From Paenibacillus lutrae (GTDB taxonomy: Bacteria; Bacillota; Bacilli; Paenibacillales; NBRC-103111): a stretch of 64,000 bases of DNA. A model generated the notes under the pieces. It had not been told where the DNA came from and did not search any database. It saw only the letters and a list, made by a program, of their open reading frames with translations. The translations under genes and the position numbers were made by a program. Positions 15,660 through 24,322 of the stretch are shown in pieces. Each line of letters begins with the position of its first letter. The stretch's first letter is position 1. The stretch spans positions 161,608 through 225,607 of the forward strand of contig NZ_RHLK01000001.1 of NCBI RefSeq assembly GCF_009757775.1, written 5' to 3'.

Positions 15660-16339
15660 GAAGAGAGGGCCTCCAGCTTATAGCCCAGACCCCGCACGGT
15701 GGTGATGACGAAATCATCTCCGCGGTCTGTGAACCGTTCCCTCAATCGTTTGATGTGGACATCGATCGTACGGCTGTCGCCTTCATAATCCGAACCCCAA
15801 ATAAGCCGGAGCAGCTGTTCCCGCGTGAAAATACGCCCGGGATGGCTCGCCAGCTGCGCCAGGAGTTCAAACTCTTTGAGAGGAATAACTCTTTTGTCGT
15901 CACCGCATAGGATTTCATAACTCTTCCGGTCAATTTGTGTCTGGCCTAGCTGGATAACAGCGGATGAAACCATCTGATACCTCCGCAGCAGGGCTTTGAT
16001 CCGGAAAAGCAGTTCCTTGGGCTCAAAGGGCTTGACCAGATAATCGTCCGTCCCGGACAGGAACCCCTTCTCCTTGTCTTCCAATTCTCCCTTGGCTGTT
16101 AACATGATGACGGGGATATCATAAAATTTCCGGATCTCCTTGCACAGCTCCCAGCCATTTTTGGCCGGCATCATGACATCGACCACTGCCAAATGGATTT
16201 GTTCTTGTTCCAGCAGGAGCGAAGCATGTTCGCCATCCTCGGCTTCTTTGACGGCATAGCCCTCCTTCTTCAAAAGGAAGCGCAGCAGTTCACGGATATG
16301 CGGATCGTCATCCGCGATAAGGATTTGAAGTCTCACCAT
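15656..16339 (-). CDS. OmpR/PhoB-family response regulator
   Basis: 227-residue transcription factor. The receiver domain (1-120) has the acidic pair (ADDDPHIRELL), phospho-acceptor Asp in VVDVMMP, Thr in MLTAKGE and Lys in YLVKPFEPKEL. The C-terminal winged helix ends with the family pattern RTIDVHIKRLRERF...VRGLGYKL. GAGAAGGTG precedes the ATG. It is the first gene of the operon; targets are not visible in the window. Confidence 0.95.
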   Translation of the reverse strand: MVRLQILIADDDPHIRELLRFLLKKEGYAVKEAEDGEHASLLLEQEQIHLAVVDVMMPAKNGWELCKEIRKFYDIPVIMLTAKGELEDKEKGFLSGTDDYLVKPFEPKELLFRIKALLRRYQMVSSAVIQLGQTQIDRKSYEILCGDDKRVIPLKEFELLAQLASHPGRIFTREQLLRLIWGSDYEGDSRTIDVHIKRLRERFTDRGDDFVITTVRGLGYKLEALSS

Positions 16340-16466
16340 TCACACCTTCTCCAGTCCAGTAAAGATCCATTTGCAATGAACAAACCTTAAACGAATACGG
16401 ACGAAATTTCAAGTGAATGAATAGTTCCTGTCTTGTAAGGGAACTCAGTGGCAGGTGGAGGGGGTA

Positions 16467-17627
16467 TTATTTCACCTCATAAAGTCTGTCTTTATATTTT
16501 CCGTAATGATCAATGTGGATTTTCACATTAACTTCATTCAGACTATCCTTTTTCAAAGGAAATTCCTTTTTATCATAGATTTTTTTCCATACTTTCGGGT
16601 GTTTCCTATATAACGTTTTGCTTAACATATAGATATCGACTTTTTTAAGAATCGCCTTGTTGTAGGTGTTTCGGATTTCATCCTCAATGACTTTCTCCGC
16701 GGCTTTCTTAATATCTTCCCCCGATACATTCTCGCGGAGTTCGTTTACATAAGAAGAAAGCTCAATATCAATGTTATAGCGAACTTCTTCACCTTCAATA
16801 AGAGAAGTAATGGCGAATTTGGGGTTTTCCATAAAGAGCACGGCAAAAGGTTGTTCGTCCGGCACGTTAATAGGTGACCGTCTTAATTTGGTCTGAAGCC
16901 AGCGTGCTCCCAGCAGATCTGAGATCGGCATCCAATCGGTGTATTTCAGGTCGTTAAAGAAATAAGCGCCATCAATATCAAGCATTCCCTTATTCGTCGT
17001 ATCCTCTGTCCAAACACCATTTCGAATGGCTAGTGAAGGCAGTAAAGTAGAATTACCCGCCTCATTTAGCTGAGCAATGAATTTAAAACCATACAAAGGG
17101 AGTATTAATGATTTCTGGTCATAAAATTGCTTCGGTCTTGCCAAGAGAGACTCCAAAGGTGAAAAGTTCAGCAATGATTTGCGGGAGAGAAGCTCGGTCG
17201 GAGATTCATTAGTTCCGTAGAAAAGGACATTAAAGCGTATCTGATGGAACCGGTTCATTTCATCGTAAACTTCTCTTAACCCTCTTCTCATCATATTCTC
17301 GGTCACAACGACTGCTTTGAGGTGCCCCCAGAAAATCCGTAGTTGGGAAGTGGCATAGAAAGTAGTCATCGCCTCCGTAACGGTGGTTCCTTCACTTTTA
17401 CCTATCCAGATCGGAACCTCTTGACCAATTTGAGTCGATTCATTCTTGGCGATATTCGAGAAATTCAGAATTTGGGCGTGAATGACATATTTATTATCTA
17501 CAAAATCCACGACTAATGCGGTCGCATAAGCCATGGTTTGTAGATCTCTGGAGCTCCAGCAACCAGTCATCAAAGAGACCAGAAGCAGGAAAATCGAACC
17601 TGTTTTAAGAATTCTCACGGTTGTCAC
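16467..17627 (-). CDS. Ger(x)C-family spore germination lipoprotein
   Basis: C subunit of a nutrient germinant receptor, 386 residues, anchored to the outer face of the spore inner membrane. The N-terminal signal ends in the lipobox LMTGC-W, so Cys23 should be lipidated. The mature protein shows the GerC-type arrangement, including WGHLKAVVVTENMMRRGLREVYDEM and a long C-terminal domain (YNKAILKKVDIYMLSKTLYRKHPKVW). It overlaps the A-subunit gene by 23 bases. It is third and last in the operon. Confidence 0.92.
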   Translation of the reverse strand: MTTVRILKTGSIFLLLVSLMTGCWSSRDLQTMAYATALVVDFVDNKYVIHAQILNFSNIAKNESTQIGQEVPIWIGKSEGTTVTEAMTTFYATSQLRIFWGHLKAVVVTENMMRRGLREVYDEMNRFHQIRFNVLFYGTNESPTELLSRKSLLNFSPLESLLARPKQFYDQKSLILPLYGFKFIAQLNEAGNSTLLPSLAIRNGVWTEDTTNKGMLDIDGAYFFNDLKYTDWMPISDLLGARWLQTKLRRSPINVPDEQPFAVLFMENPKFAITSLIEGEEVRYNIDIELSSYVNELRENVSGEDIKKAAEKVIEDEIRNTYNKAILKKVDIYMLSKTLYRKHPKVWKKIYDKKEFPLKKDSLNEVNVKIHIDHYGKYKDRLYEVK

Positions 17628-19086
17628 TCTCCTGGTGATCGGGATCTTGAGGATGCAGGTTCGGCGAACGTTTGGTTAACAAAGGCCACGGTAGACGAAG
17701 GATTCCAGGAATCATCTGTTTGAAGAAAGGTGGAGAAAACGGCGAAAGGTAGGGAATACCAAACGAGCGGAGTCTGGACAAATAGAAGACGAGCAGCACC
17801 GTCCCCATAATGACCCCGAACATGCCGAGAAGTGCACTGCAGAAAAAGAGGAAAAACCGGATAATGCTTACTGTAGATCCTAAATTCTGATTGACAAGCG
17901 TAGCGGCGCATACCGTCGTGACGGCTCCTACAACGACAACGGAAGGGGAGACCAGCCCGGCGCGGATTGCGGCATCTCCGATTATGAGACCGCCGACTAC
18001 CGTTAAAGTCTGACCGATGGAGCTGGGCAGACGTACCCCTGCTTCACGGAAAATTTCAAGCAGAATCAGCAGGACGAATAGTTCGATTTGGGCGGAGAAC
18101 GGCAATCCCAGTCTGGCCGTTGCAATCGTCGCCAGAAGACGGAAAGGGACCTGGTCCTGATGGTAAGCGGTTAACGCAACCCATAGAGCCGGCAGCAGAA
18201 TAGTCAGGAACAGACTGATAATGCGAATGATACGTGCAAATGACGTATAAATGAAATTGAAATGAAGATCTTCAGCAGACTTTAGCTGTAGAAAAAGAGA
18301 GGCCGGTCCCACCGTAATCATCGGACTCCCATCCACTATAATGGCAAATCTTCCATTAAGAAGAGCATCGACAATAAAATCTGGCCGACCTGTGTTATCC
18401 ACTAGAGGCACAAGTGAATATTTATAGTCAGCAATTAATTCTTCGATCTGGTTGGAACTGTAGATGCCATCCACTTTAATGTGGTTCAATCTTTGGCGGA
18501 CTTCATTCAGAATGACGGGGGATATAATATCATCCACATACATCAAACCCACTCTGGTTTTTGTTCTTGTGCCAATGACGAAATTTTCATTGCACAGCGA
18601 ACTGCCTCGGAGTCTTTTGCGTATTAGAGCCGTATTGATCACTATATTCTCAACAAAACCGTCTTTCGGCCCTTTAATCGAGATTTCCGTAGAAGATTCT
18701 TCAGGTGAACGCTGGGGAAGCTTGCTGATATCCATCAGAAAAACGGCATGAATCTCCGGGAAGATAATCATGATTTCACCGAGAAATAAATGATCTGTCA
18801 TTTTCTCCAGGTCGATCTCGCCTTTAAAATGGGTAAGGGGCAAGCTTGCATAGAGATCAAGTCCATGGAGAAAGAATCCTCCTTCGGACTTGTAAAGTCT
18901 TTCCAGAGAAGGGAGAATGCTCATACCGATGATGCTGCTGTCGCACGTTCCTTCACTGAAGACCAGAATCACTTCTGCCGCATTCTCATCGCCGAAGTAA
19001 TGAGTCATAATGACCAGATCCGCGTATTTCTCGAATAGTCTTTTGAGCTGCTGTTCACTCCAGATTTGTAAATTATTTTGCGACAT
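17605..19086 (-). CDS. GerA-family spore germination protein (A subunit)
   Basis: 493-residue membrane subunit of a Ger receptor. A soluble N-terminal region (about 1-270) carries the family signature with TRTKTRVGLMYVDDI and a YSLVPLVDNTGRPDFIVDALLNGRFAI segment; then four to five membrane spans (ILLPALWVALTAYHQDQVPF, conserved LRLPSSIGQTLTVVGGLIIGDAA). A hydrophilic Pro-rich tail follows. Its ATG directly abuts the stop of the permease gene (TAG then ATG). The A subunit contributes to ligand sensing and channel formation. Confidence 0.94.
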   Translation of the reverse strand: MSQNNLQIWSEQQLKRLFEKYADLVIMTHYFGDENAAEVILVFSEGTCDSSIIGMSILPSLERLYKSEGGFFLHGLDLYASLPLTHFKGEIDLEKMTDHLFLGEIMIIFPEIHAVFLMDISKLPQRSPEESSTEISIKGPKDGFVENIVINTALIRKRLRGSSLCNENFVIGTRTKTRVGLMYVDDIISPVILNEVRQRLNHIKVDGIYSSNQIEELIADYKYSLVPLVDNTGRPDFIVDALLNGRFAIIVDGSPMITVGPASLFLQLKSAEDLHFNFIYTSFARIIRIISLFLTILLPALWVALTAYHQDQVPFRLLATIATARLGLPFSAQIELFVLLILLEIFREAGVRLPSSIGQTLTVVGGLIIGDAAIRAGLVSPSVVVVGAVTTVCAATLVNQNLGSTVSIIRFFLFFCSALLGMFGVIMGTVLLVFYLSRLRSFGIPYLSPFSPPFFKQMIPGILRLPWPLLTKRSPNLHPQDPDHQESDNRENS

Positions 19087-20181
19087 CTATACCTTCCTCT
19101 CCTGCCCGGATTTAGCGAATATAGAAATGAGGAACCAAATTAGTGCGAGTGCGACCATCACATAGAGCGTAATTTGAAAATAGTAATCACTCATAAATTT
19201 GTAGAATAAGAGTTGATTGATCGGCACCATACTGATTCCAAAATAACTGATGGCCATACCGATGATGAAACGTTTACGCATTTTTTTGTCAGGCAAAGGA
19301 AGCAGGTCCGACAATAAATAGAGCGACAAACTGATCCGGATTGAGGTTCCGGCGAGCCATTGATAGACTGAAAAGAAATCAACATGTTCGATGAAATCAC
19401 CGACTGTTACAAGCCGCCACTGTTCATAGGGGGATTCCGTCTGTTTCGCTGCTTCAACAGGGCCAAATTCCGTTATAGCGCCTACCAGGGGACCCAGCAT
19501 GATATGAAGCAGGACAAGTCCAAGAACCAGCAAATACCATAATTTCACCGGTGCTTTTAAATGATGCTGCAGAGCGATCAGTAAGATAAGTTCCGTCAAT
19601 CCGCCGCCGGCAGTTATCATGCCTTCAAAGACAGGTCCGGGACCGTATTCCAGAAAAGGTCGTAACAATCCCAGTTCTTTCTCCGGAGTGTTGGCAATAG
19701 CAACGAAATAACCGAGTACAATTACAAAAGGCAGTAAGATGCCGGCTCCGATTGCAATGGCCCTGATCCCTGAGACAGCTGCATAACCGCAAATCAGGAC
19801 CAAGACGATGGACAGCACCATTTTGGGCGTAGAGGGCAAATAATTGGTAACGGTCCATCCGGTTGTATGCAGAAGTGTCGTCGCCCCAATCAGATAAACC
19901 TGAATATATAACGGAACAACCAGAAGCCAGGCAACAACCGGGTTTGTCTTCTGGGCAAGCCAGGGTTGAAGCTTCTGTTGTCCCGATTTCTTCATAATGT
20001 AATACAGCAGGATGCACCAAATGGCTAGCGGAACCGCGATAAAAAAAGGGATGAGCCAAGCGTCCCTGCCCGAAGCGTCCAGGACAACCGGATTGATAAT
20101 GACGTGGCTTGTCAGCCCGTTGACCAGCAAAAAAATCATAGCCAGCTGCAAAAATGAAATTCTACCGTGCGATGTATGCAT
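19087..20181 (-). CDS. GerB/endospore germination permease (B subunit)
   Basis: 364-residue, ten-span APC-superfamily permease that forms the germinant-binding subunit of the receptor. It starts with ISFLQLAMIFLLVNGLTSHV and has the conserved DAWLIPFF early segment. It is first in the operon, giving the order B-A-C rather than the textbook A-B-C. About 215 bases upstream (20182-20399) separate it from the ABC exporter; no forespore sigma-G promoter could be assigned with confidence. Confidence 0.92.
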   Translation of the reverse strand: MHTSHGRISFLQLAMIFLLVNGLTSHVIINPVVLDASGRDAWLIPFFIAVPLAIWCILLYYIMKKSGQQKLQPWLAQKTNPVVAWLLVVPLYIQVYLIGATTLLHTTGWTVTNYLPSTPKMVLSIVLVLICGYAAVSGIRAIAIGAGILLPFVIVLGYFVAIANTPEKELGLLRPFLEYGPGPVFEGMITAGGGLTELILLIALQHHLKAPVKLWYLLVLGLVLLHIMLGPLVGAITEFGPVEAAKQTESPYEQWRLVTVGDFIEHVDFFSVYQWLAGTSIRISLSLYLLSDLLPLPDKKMRKRFIIGMAISYFGISMVPINQLLFYKFMSDYYFQITLYVMVALALIWFLISIFAKSGQERKV

Positions 20182-20399
20182 GAGAAGACCTGCCTTGTCG
20201 GGAGTCTTTTGACAGATGCTGGGGGAAGTAACTGGAATAACATCCCGTTTATTTTTGGATACGTGTTAGATAGGATGTACCAGACGTGGGGATTTTATGA
20301 ATAAGCCATTGGCATTTCAGTACTCTCAGAACGGATATGCGCAGCCCGGAACGCAAACAAGCAGCCCAAGTATCGGCTGCCTGTGAATGTGATGTATAC

Positions 20400-21182
20400 T
20401 TATGACCCGGTCGAACGGTAGTGACGAACCCCGAAGTGCCAGATCGTCAGACAGGGGATGAGGAATAGGAATCCGGCAAGGGGAGCGAGCATGTGGAGGA
20501 GATCGTGCCCGTTATTTTTGTCTACGATATATAGAAGAGGGTAGTAGTTGACCAATCCGAACGGGATGATGAAGGTGAAGAATCTGGACACCCATTTCTT
20601 ATAAATATCGAGCGGATATTGTGCCATTTCTCTACCGCCGTCTGTAAAAATATTCGCAACCTCAAGCCCCTGGATCGTCCAGAAAGAAAGGGTTGCCGCC
20701 AGTATAAAAATACCCGAGAAGATGAACACTCCGCTTGCGATCATCAATACCAGAGTCAGCATCTTGAGTAGGGTCCATTCGACAGGCAGCTGACTGACCG
20801 CCCACAACAAGACGAGGAGACTCTGAACCAGCCTGCCGAACCGGGTGAATTCAAACTTGGAACCGAGTACCTGAATGACCGTACTGCGGGGGCGTACCAG
20901 GACGCGGTCGAAATCCCCGTTCACGACCATGGTCGAGAAGGAGTCGAATCCGCGGGCGAAGCACTCGGCAATGGCAAAGCCCATGTGAATAACCGAAAAG
21001 CAAAGGGCGACTTCGGGGAAGGACCATCCCTTGATTTGGCCGAATCGCTCAAACAGGAAGTATACACCGGCAAACATGGAGAAAGGGATCAAAAATTGGC
21101 CGAGAGTAAGCAGCCAGAATGAAGTCCGGTACTGCATTTGAGATTTGATCAAAATATTCATATAGCTGATAAACAGTTTCAC
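20400..21182 (-). CDS. ABC-2 permease, second subunit of a three-gene exporter
   Basis: 260-residue membrane protein of the COG3694 group, six predicted spans. The conserved cytosolic segment GFDSFSTMVVNGDFDRVLVRPR near residues 80-100 and the end segment with FGVRHYRSTGS are typical. With the gene before it (COG4587 type) and the ATPase (COG4586 type) it forms the three-part ABC exporter family that includes the viologen exporter VexABC. Only four bases separate it from the upstream permease. Substrate unknown. Confidence 0.88.
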   Translation of the reverse strand: MKLFISYMNILIKSQMQYRTSFWLLTLGQFLIPFSMFAGVYFLFERFGQIKGWSFPEVALCFSVIHMGFAIAECFARGFDSFSTMVVNGDFDRVLVRPRSTVIQVLGSKFEFTRFGRLVQSLLVLLWAVSQLPVEWTLLKMLTLVLMIASGVFIFSGIFILAATLSFWTIQGLEVANIFTDGGREMAQYPLDIYKKWVSRFFTFIIPFGLVNYYPLLYIVDKNNGHDLLHMLAPLAGFLFLIPCLTIWHFGVRHYRSTGS

Positions 21183-21186
21183 TGGG

Positions 21187-21990
21187 TTATCCTCCCTGTA
21201 CGACGACTCTTCGAAGCGCCCGGCTCATCGCATATTTTCCAAGTACAACTAGGACTGCAAGCCAAACCGCTTGGATGGCGATTCCCACGAAGGCATCCTG
21301 CATGAGGATATGCCCGGAATAGACCCGGAAAGGGAAGTCGGCCGTATAACGGAACGGAAGTAAGTTCACAATCGACTGCAGCCACCCGGGCATCAGAGGA
21401 ACCGGGATTACGGCTCCCGCAAAAAACTCCCCGATTACCGCGAACATAAGTAAAGAACCCATCGGCGACATCGTCACAAAGACCGAAATGTAAATGAGCA
21501 TCGAAATGGCAATAACAACGAAGAGTCCCATTACTAACGAGACAGCAAAAAGTACAAAAGTGAGAACACCAGGCGGAAGTGTCATCCGGTAAGGCTCCGG
21601 GAGGAAACAGGCTACGATGAGTATCGGACAACTGCGTAATAAGGCGCTGGCCAGCCTCTGGGCTAGAAGCTTTGCGTACCAGAACGAATAAATTTGGGCC
21701 GGGCGGCATAATTCATACGCGATATTACCGCTTGTGATCAAATGAAACAGTTCGTTATCCCGGAACCAGAGCATGATTAAAGCCAGAAAAGCTTGCTGGA
21801 GCCAGACATATGTAATGAGCTGCTCAAGAGAAATGGGCTGCGCTGCGGATGCTTGGCCGTAGAAGGCTTCAAATACCATAATGATAATAAATCCCCAGAA
21901 GAATTGGGTTGCGACACCGGCAAGTGCTGCGGCGCGGTACTGCAGGCCTGTGTACAGCCGGAGCTTGAAGACAGAGGTATAGGCTTTCAT
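21187..21990 (-). CDS. ABC-2 permease, first subunit of a three-gene exporter
   Basis: 267-residue, six-span membrane partner of the COG4587 group. The NELFHLITSGNIAYELCRPAQIYSFW stretch corresponds to the cytosolic segment found in the sister permease. Its ATG overlaps the stop of the ATPase gene by four bases (21987-21990), indicating translational coupling within one operon. Confidence 0.88.
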   Translation of the reverse strand: MKAYTSVFKLRLYTGLQYRAAALAGVATQFFWGFIIIMVFEAFYGQASAAQPISLEQLITYVWLQQAFLALIMLWFRDNELFHLITSGNIAYELCRPAQIYSFWYAKLLAQRLASALLRSCPILIVACFLPEPYRMTLPPGVLTFVLFAVSLVMGLFVVIAISMLIYISVFVTMSPMGSLLMFAVIGEFFAGAVIPVPLMPGWLQSIVNLLPFRYTADFPFRVYSGHILMQDAFVGIAIQAVWLAVLVVLGKYAMSRALRRVVVQGG

Positions 21991-22967
21991 GACAACTGGT
22001 ACTCCTTATACAGTTCAACGATCATATCTTCAATGGGCTGGGCATCTACCGTTACATCCAGCAGTTCCACTTGATTGGAGAGACAGGCAATGACGTCCGA
22101 AATCTGTGCATGCTGCGTATCCACCTGAAGGACTGCGCGCTCGGGTGACCATGAGATTAGAGAAGCTCCCGGAATCTCAAGGGTGGCAGCATGCGGTCTG
22201 TAATCAACGGTAATGGTTTTACGTGTTCCAAACCGGCTGCGGAGTGTATGGATGCTGCCGTCATACAATAAACTTCCTTTACCGATCAGAATAATTCTTT
22301 GTGCGAGCGCTTCAATGTCATTCATATCGTGGGTGGTCAATACGATGGTCACGTTTTTTTCTTTGTTGATCGTCTGGATAAACTTACGTACCGCGATTTT
22401 GGAGACGGCGTCAAGCCCGATCGTCGGTTCGTCCAGGAAGAGAATACGGGGGCTGTGCAGGAGAGAGGCGGCGATTTCGCAGCGCATGCGCTGGCCTAAG
22501 CTCAGCTGGCGTACGGGCGTATGTATAATGCCGGACAAATCAAGCGTTTCTATAAGCAGCGACAGATTGCTGCGGTATTCGGTATGGGGCACATTATAGA
22601 TATCCTTCAGCAGTTCAAAGGAATCCATCACAGGGACATCCCACCACAGCTGGGACCTCTGTCCGAACACCACTCCGATATGTTTGACGTAGGGGACGCG
22701 TTCCAGCCACGGCGTGTAACCCATAATCGAGCAGGAACCTTGGTCCGGTACCAGAATTCCGCTCATAATCTTGATTGTGGTTGACTTCCCCGCACCGTTG
22801 GGGCCGATGTAACCGACAATCTCCCCGGGCTCGATCTGGAAGGAAATATCCCTCAAGGCTTCTATTTGTGTATATTCCCTGTGAAAAAGAGCTTTGACGG
22901 CGTTCTTCAAACCTGTTGTGCGCTGGGCCACTTTGAATGACTTGCCTAAACCATTTACATGGATCAC
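21987..22967 (-). CDS. ABC exporter ATP-binding protein
   Basis: 326-residue ATPase. Walker A is GYIGPNGAGKSTTIK, the Q-loop region follows GVVFGQRSQLWW, the signature is LSLGQRMRCEIAASLL and Walker B/D-loop is ILFLDEPTIGLD; H-loop in LTTHDMNDIEAL. A C-terminal extension of about 90 residues is usual for the COG4586 type. The start is GTG 22967 with GGAGGA seven bases upstream. It is first in a three-gene operon with two ABC-2 permeases and is transcribed away from isdG; the Fur box at 23080 is about 110 bases from this start. Confidence 0.92.
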   Translation of the reverse strand: MIHVNGLGKSFKVAQRTTGLKNAVKALFHREYTQIEALRDISFQIEPGEIVGYIGPNGAGKSTTIKIMSGILVPDQGSCSIMGYTPWLERVPYVKHIGVVFGQRSQLWWDVPVMDSFELLKDIYNVPHTEYRSNLSLLIETLDLSGIIHTPVRQLSLGQRMRCEIAASLLHSPRILFLDEPTIGLDAVSKIAVRKFIQTINKEKNVTIVLTTHDMNDIEALAQRIILIGKGSLLYDGSIHTLRSRFGTRKTITVDYRPHAATLEIPGASLISWSPERAVLQVDTQHAQISDVIACLSNQVELLDVTVDAQPIEDMIVELYKEYQLS

Positions 22968-23072
22968 AGTTAAAATCCTCCATCTTTTTTAGTGAAAGGA
23001 AGAAAATATTACCACTCCGGTGTAAGGGCTGTCAATCTTTTTCTGAAGACGGGTAGGAAGATGGCGATTTAA

Positions 23073-23102
23073 TTGACAATGATAATCTTTATCAACTAGA
23101 AT
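23073..23102 (+). promoter_or_regulatory. sigma-A promoter overlapped by a Fur box
   Basis: TTGACA (23073-23078), 18 bases, TAGAAT (23097-23102). The Fur-type 7-1-7 repeat TGATAATCTTTATCA (23080-23094) fills the spacer, one base off the TGATAATnATTATCA consensus. Iron-replete Fur should block isdG transcription. Confidence 0.82.
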
Positions 23103-23134
23103 AGGGTAAACATCTCATAAGGAAGTGGTCATCT

Positions 23135-23461
23135 ATGTTTATTCAAACCCGCAGTATCGTCGTACAAAAAGGTTTTGCTGATCAAGTTGTGGAACGTTTC
23201 AGTAAAGAGGGTCTTCTTGATCAGAGGGAAGGGTTAATCGACATTAACGTCATGGTTAACCGGATCAGTAAAGAAAATGAAGAAGTGCTTGTTCTGATCC
23301 GCTGGGCGTCTCTTGAAGATTGGAAGAATTGGGAGAAGAGCCCTGAACATATTCAAGGACACAAAGACAAGAAAGGTCAGCCTAAGCCGGACTATATGAT
23401 CAGCATGAATGTGAATTCCTACGAACTGAAGACAACCAGATTCGGTCCGGCCGGGAAGTAA
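23135..23461 (+). CDS. hmoA: heme-degrading monooxygenase, IsdG/HmoA type
   Basis: 108-residue ABM-fold monooxygenase that opens heme to free iron. The length and sequence layout match HmoA/IsdG: MFIQTRSIVVQKGFADQVVERF, the conserved heme-pocket Trp helix region ASLEDWKNWEKSPEH, and a C-terminal strand. His in the SPEHIQGH stretch is the expected heme ligand area. AAGGAAGTGG precedes the ATG. A Fur box over its promoter supports iron-starvation expression. The HmoA versus IsdG naming is by resemblance only. Confidence 0.88.
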   Translation: MFIQTRSIVVQKGFADQVVERFSKEGLLDQREGLIDINVMVNRISKENEEVLVLIRWASLEDWKNWEKSPEHIQGHKDKKGQPKPDYMISMNVNSYELKTTRFGPAGK

Positions 23462-23484
23462 TACATTCTCGTTATTATAGACAT

Positions 23485-23521
23485 AACAGCGTGGACTCTT
23501 TTGGGTTCGCGCTGTTTTCTT
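23485..23521 (+). terminator. intrinsic terminator of isdG
   Basis: AACAGCG/CGCTGTT stem followed by TTCTTAT, 24 bases after the stop. Confidence 0.5.
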
Positions 23522-23694
23522 ATAGGCTGGAAGTCCTGACTGTACGGTTCTATACCTTGGTAGGAGGCGGCGGAATTCCGCGATTAACAATGAGAGTTAT
23601 AAAGTCATCCGGTAGACATCGGCTGGCTTTTTTTGGCTTTACTTTCATCCGATTATTCCCATACAATTAGGATTACTCAAAAAATCACGGAATT

Positions 23695-23721
23695 TGATAC
23701 AAATATCCTCTCTTGACCGTC
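23695..23721 (+). promoter_or_regulatory. candidate ECF-sigma autoregulatory promoter
   Basis: TGATAC, 17 bases, CGTC, 35 bases before the sigma-factor start. It resembles the AAC/CGTC pattern of SigW/SigX-type promoters, but the -35 is imperfect. Confidence 0.35.
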
Positions 23722-23755
23722 TTACTTATAGCTGCAGCAGAAAGGAGGCTTACCG

Positions 23756-24271
23756 ATGGGAATTCCGGAATCCGATTCATTTCAAACTGTATTTTATGAA
23801 CATTATCCATCCGTAAGAAGAAAGCTGCTCGGTTTAGTACGTAGCGAGGCGGCAGCCGATGATTTGGCGCAGGATGTGTTTATCAAATTATACCGTAATC
23901 CGCCCGAAGATCCTGCTTCGCTGGGAGCATGGCTTCACAGGGTCTTAACCCGGACGGCCTATGATTATATGGATAAGCTTGCAAGAGAACGCAGACTTCT
24001 GAATAAACAAGAACAAACGTATGAAATGGTTTCGCCTCCTTCAGGGGAAGAAACGGTTCTAAGGAATATGGACCAGCAAGAAGTACGGGAATGGCTGGAA
24101 GAACTGAGTGAAAGGGATCGTCAACTGCTGCTTCTCCGCTACTCCGGTTACAGTTATCTGGAAATTGCGGAGCAGCTGCACGTGCGTCCCCCTCTGGTGG
24201 GAACCATGTTGAACCGGGCGACAGCGCGGCTGAGACAAACGGCCGCGAAAGTACTGGCACAGAAAGACTAA
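23756..24271 (+). CDS. ECF RNA polymerase sigma factor
   Basis: 171-residue sigma-70 factor of the extracytoplasmic function class. Region 2 (about 10-75) contains DDLAQDVFIKLYRNP and the DNA-melting AWLHRVLTRTAYDYMDK; region 4 (about 110-165) has LSERDRQLLLLRYSGYSYLEIAEQL with its helix-turn-helix. AAAGGAGG lies before the ATG. A membrane protein gene that looks like its anti-sigma factor follows, then an ABC transporter, all overlapping or closely spaced, so the unit is one operon. The specific group was not resolved; SigX-like is plausible. Confidence 0.92.
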   Translation: MGIPESDSFQTVFYEHYPSVRRKLLGLVRSEAAADDLAQDVFIKLYRNPPEDPASLGAWLHRVLTRTAYDYMDKLARERRLLNKQEQTYEMVSPPSGEETVLRNMDQQEVREWLEELSERDRQLLLLRYSGYSYLEIAEQLHVRPPLVGTMLNRATARLRQTAAKVLAQKD

Positions 24272-24322
24272 ACTCACAAGTAACACACATAGAACCGCAT
24301 TGAATTTCAAGGAGATGATGAG

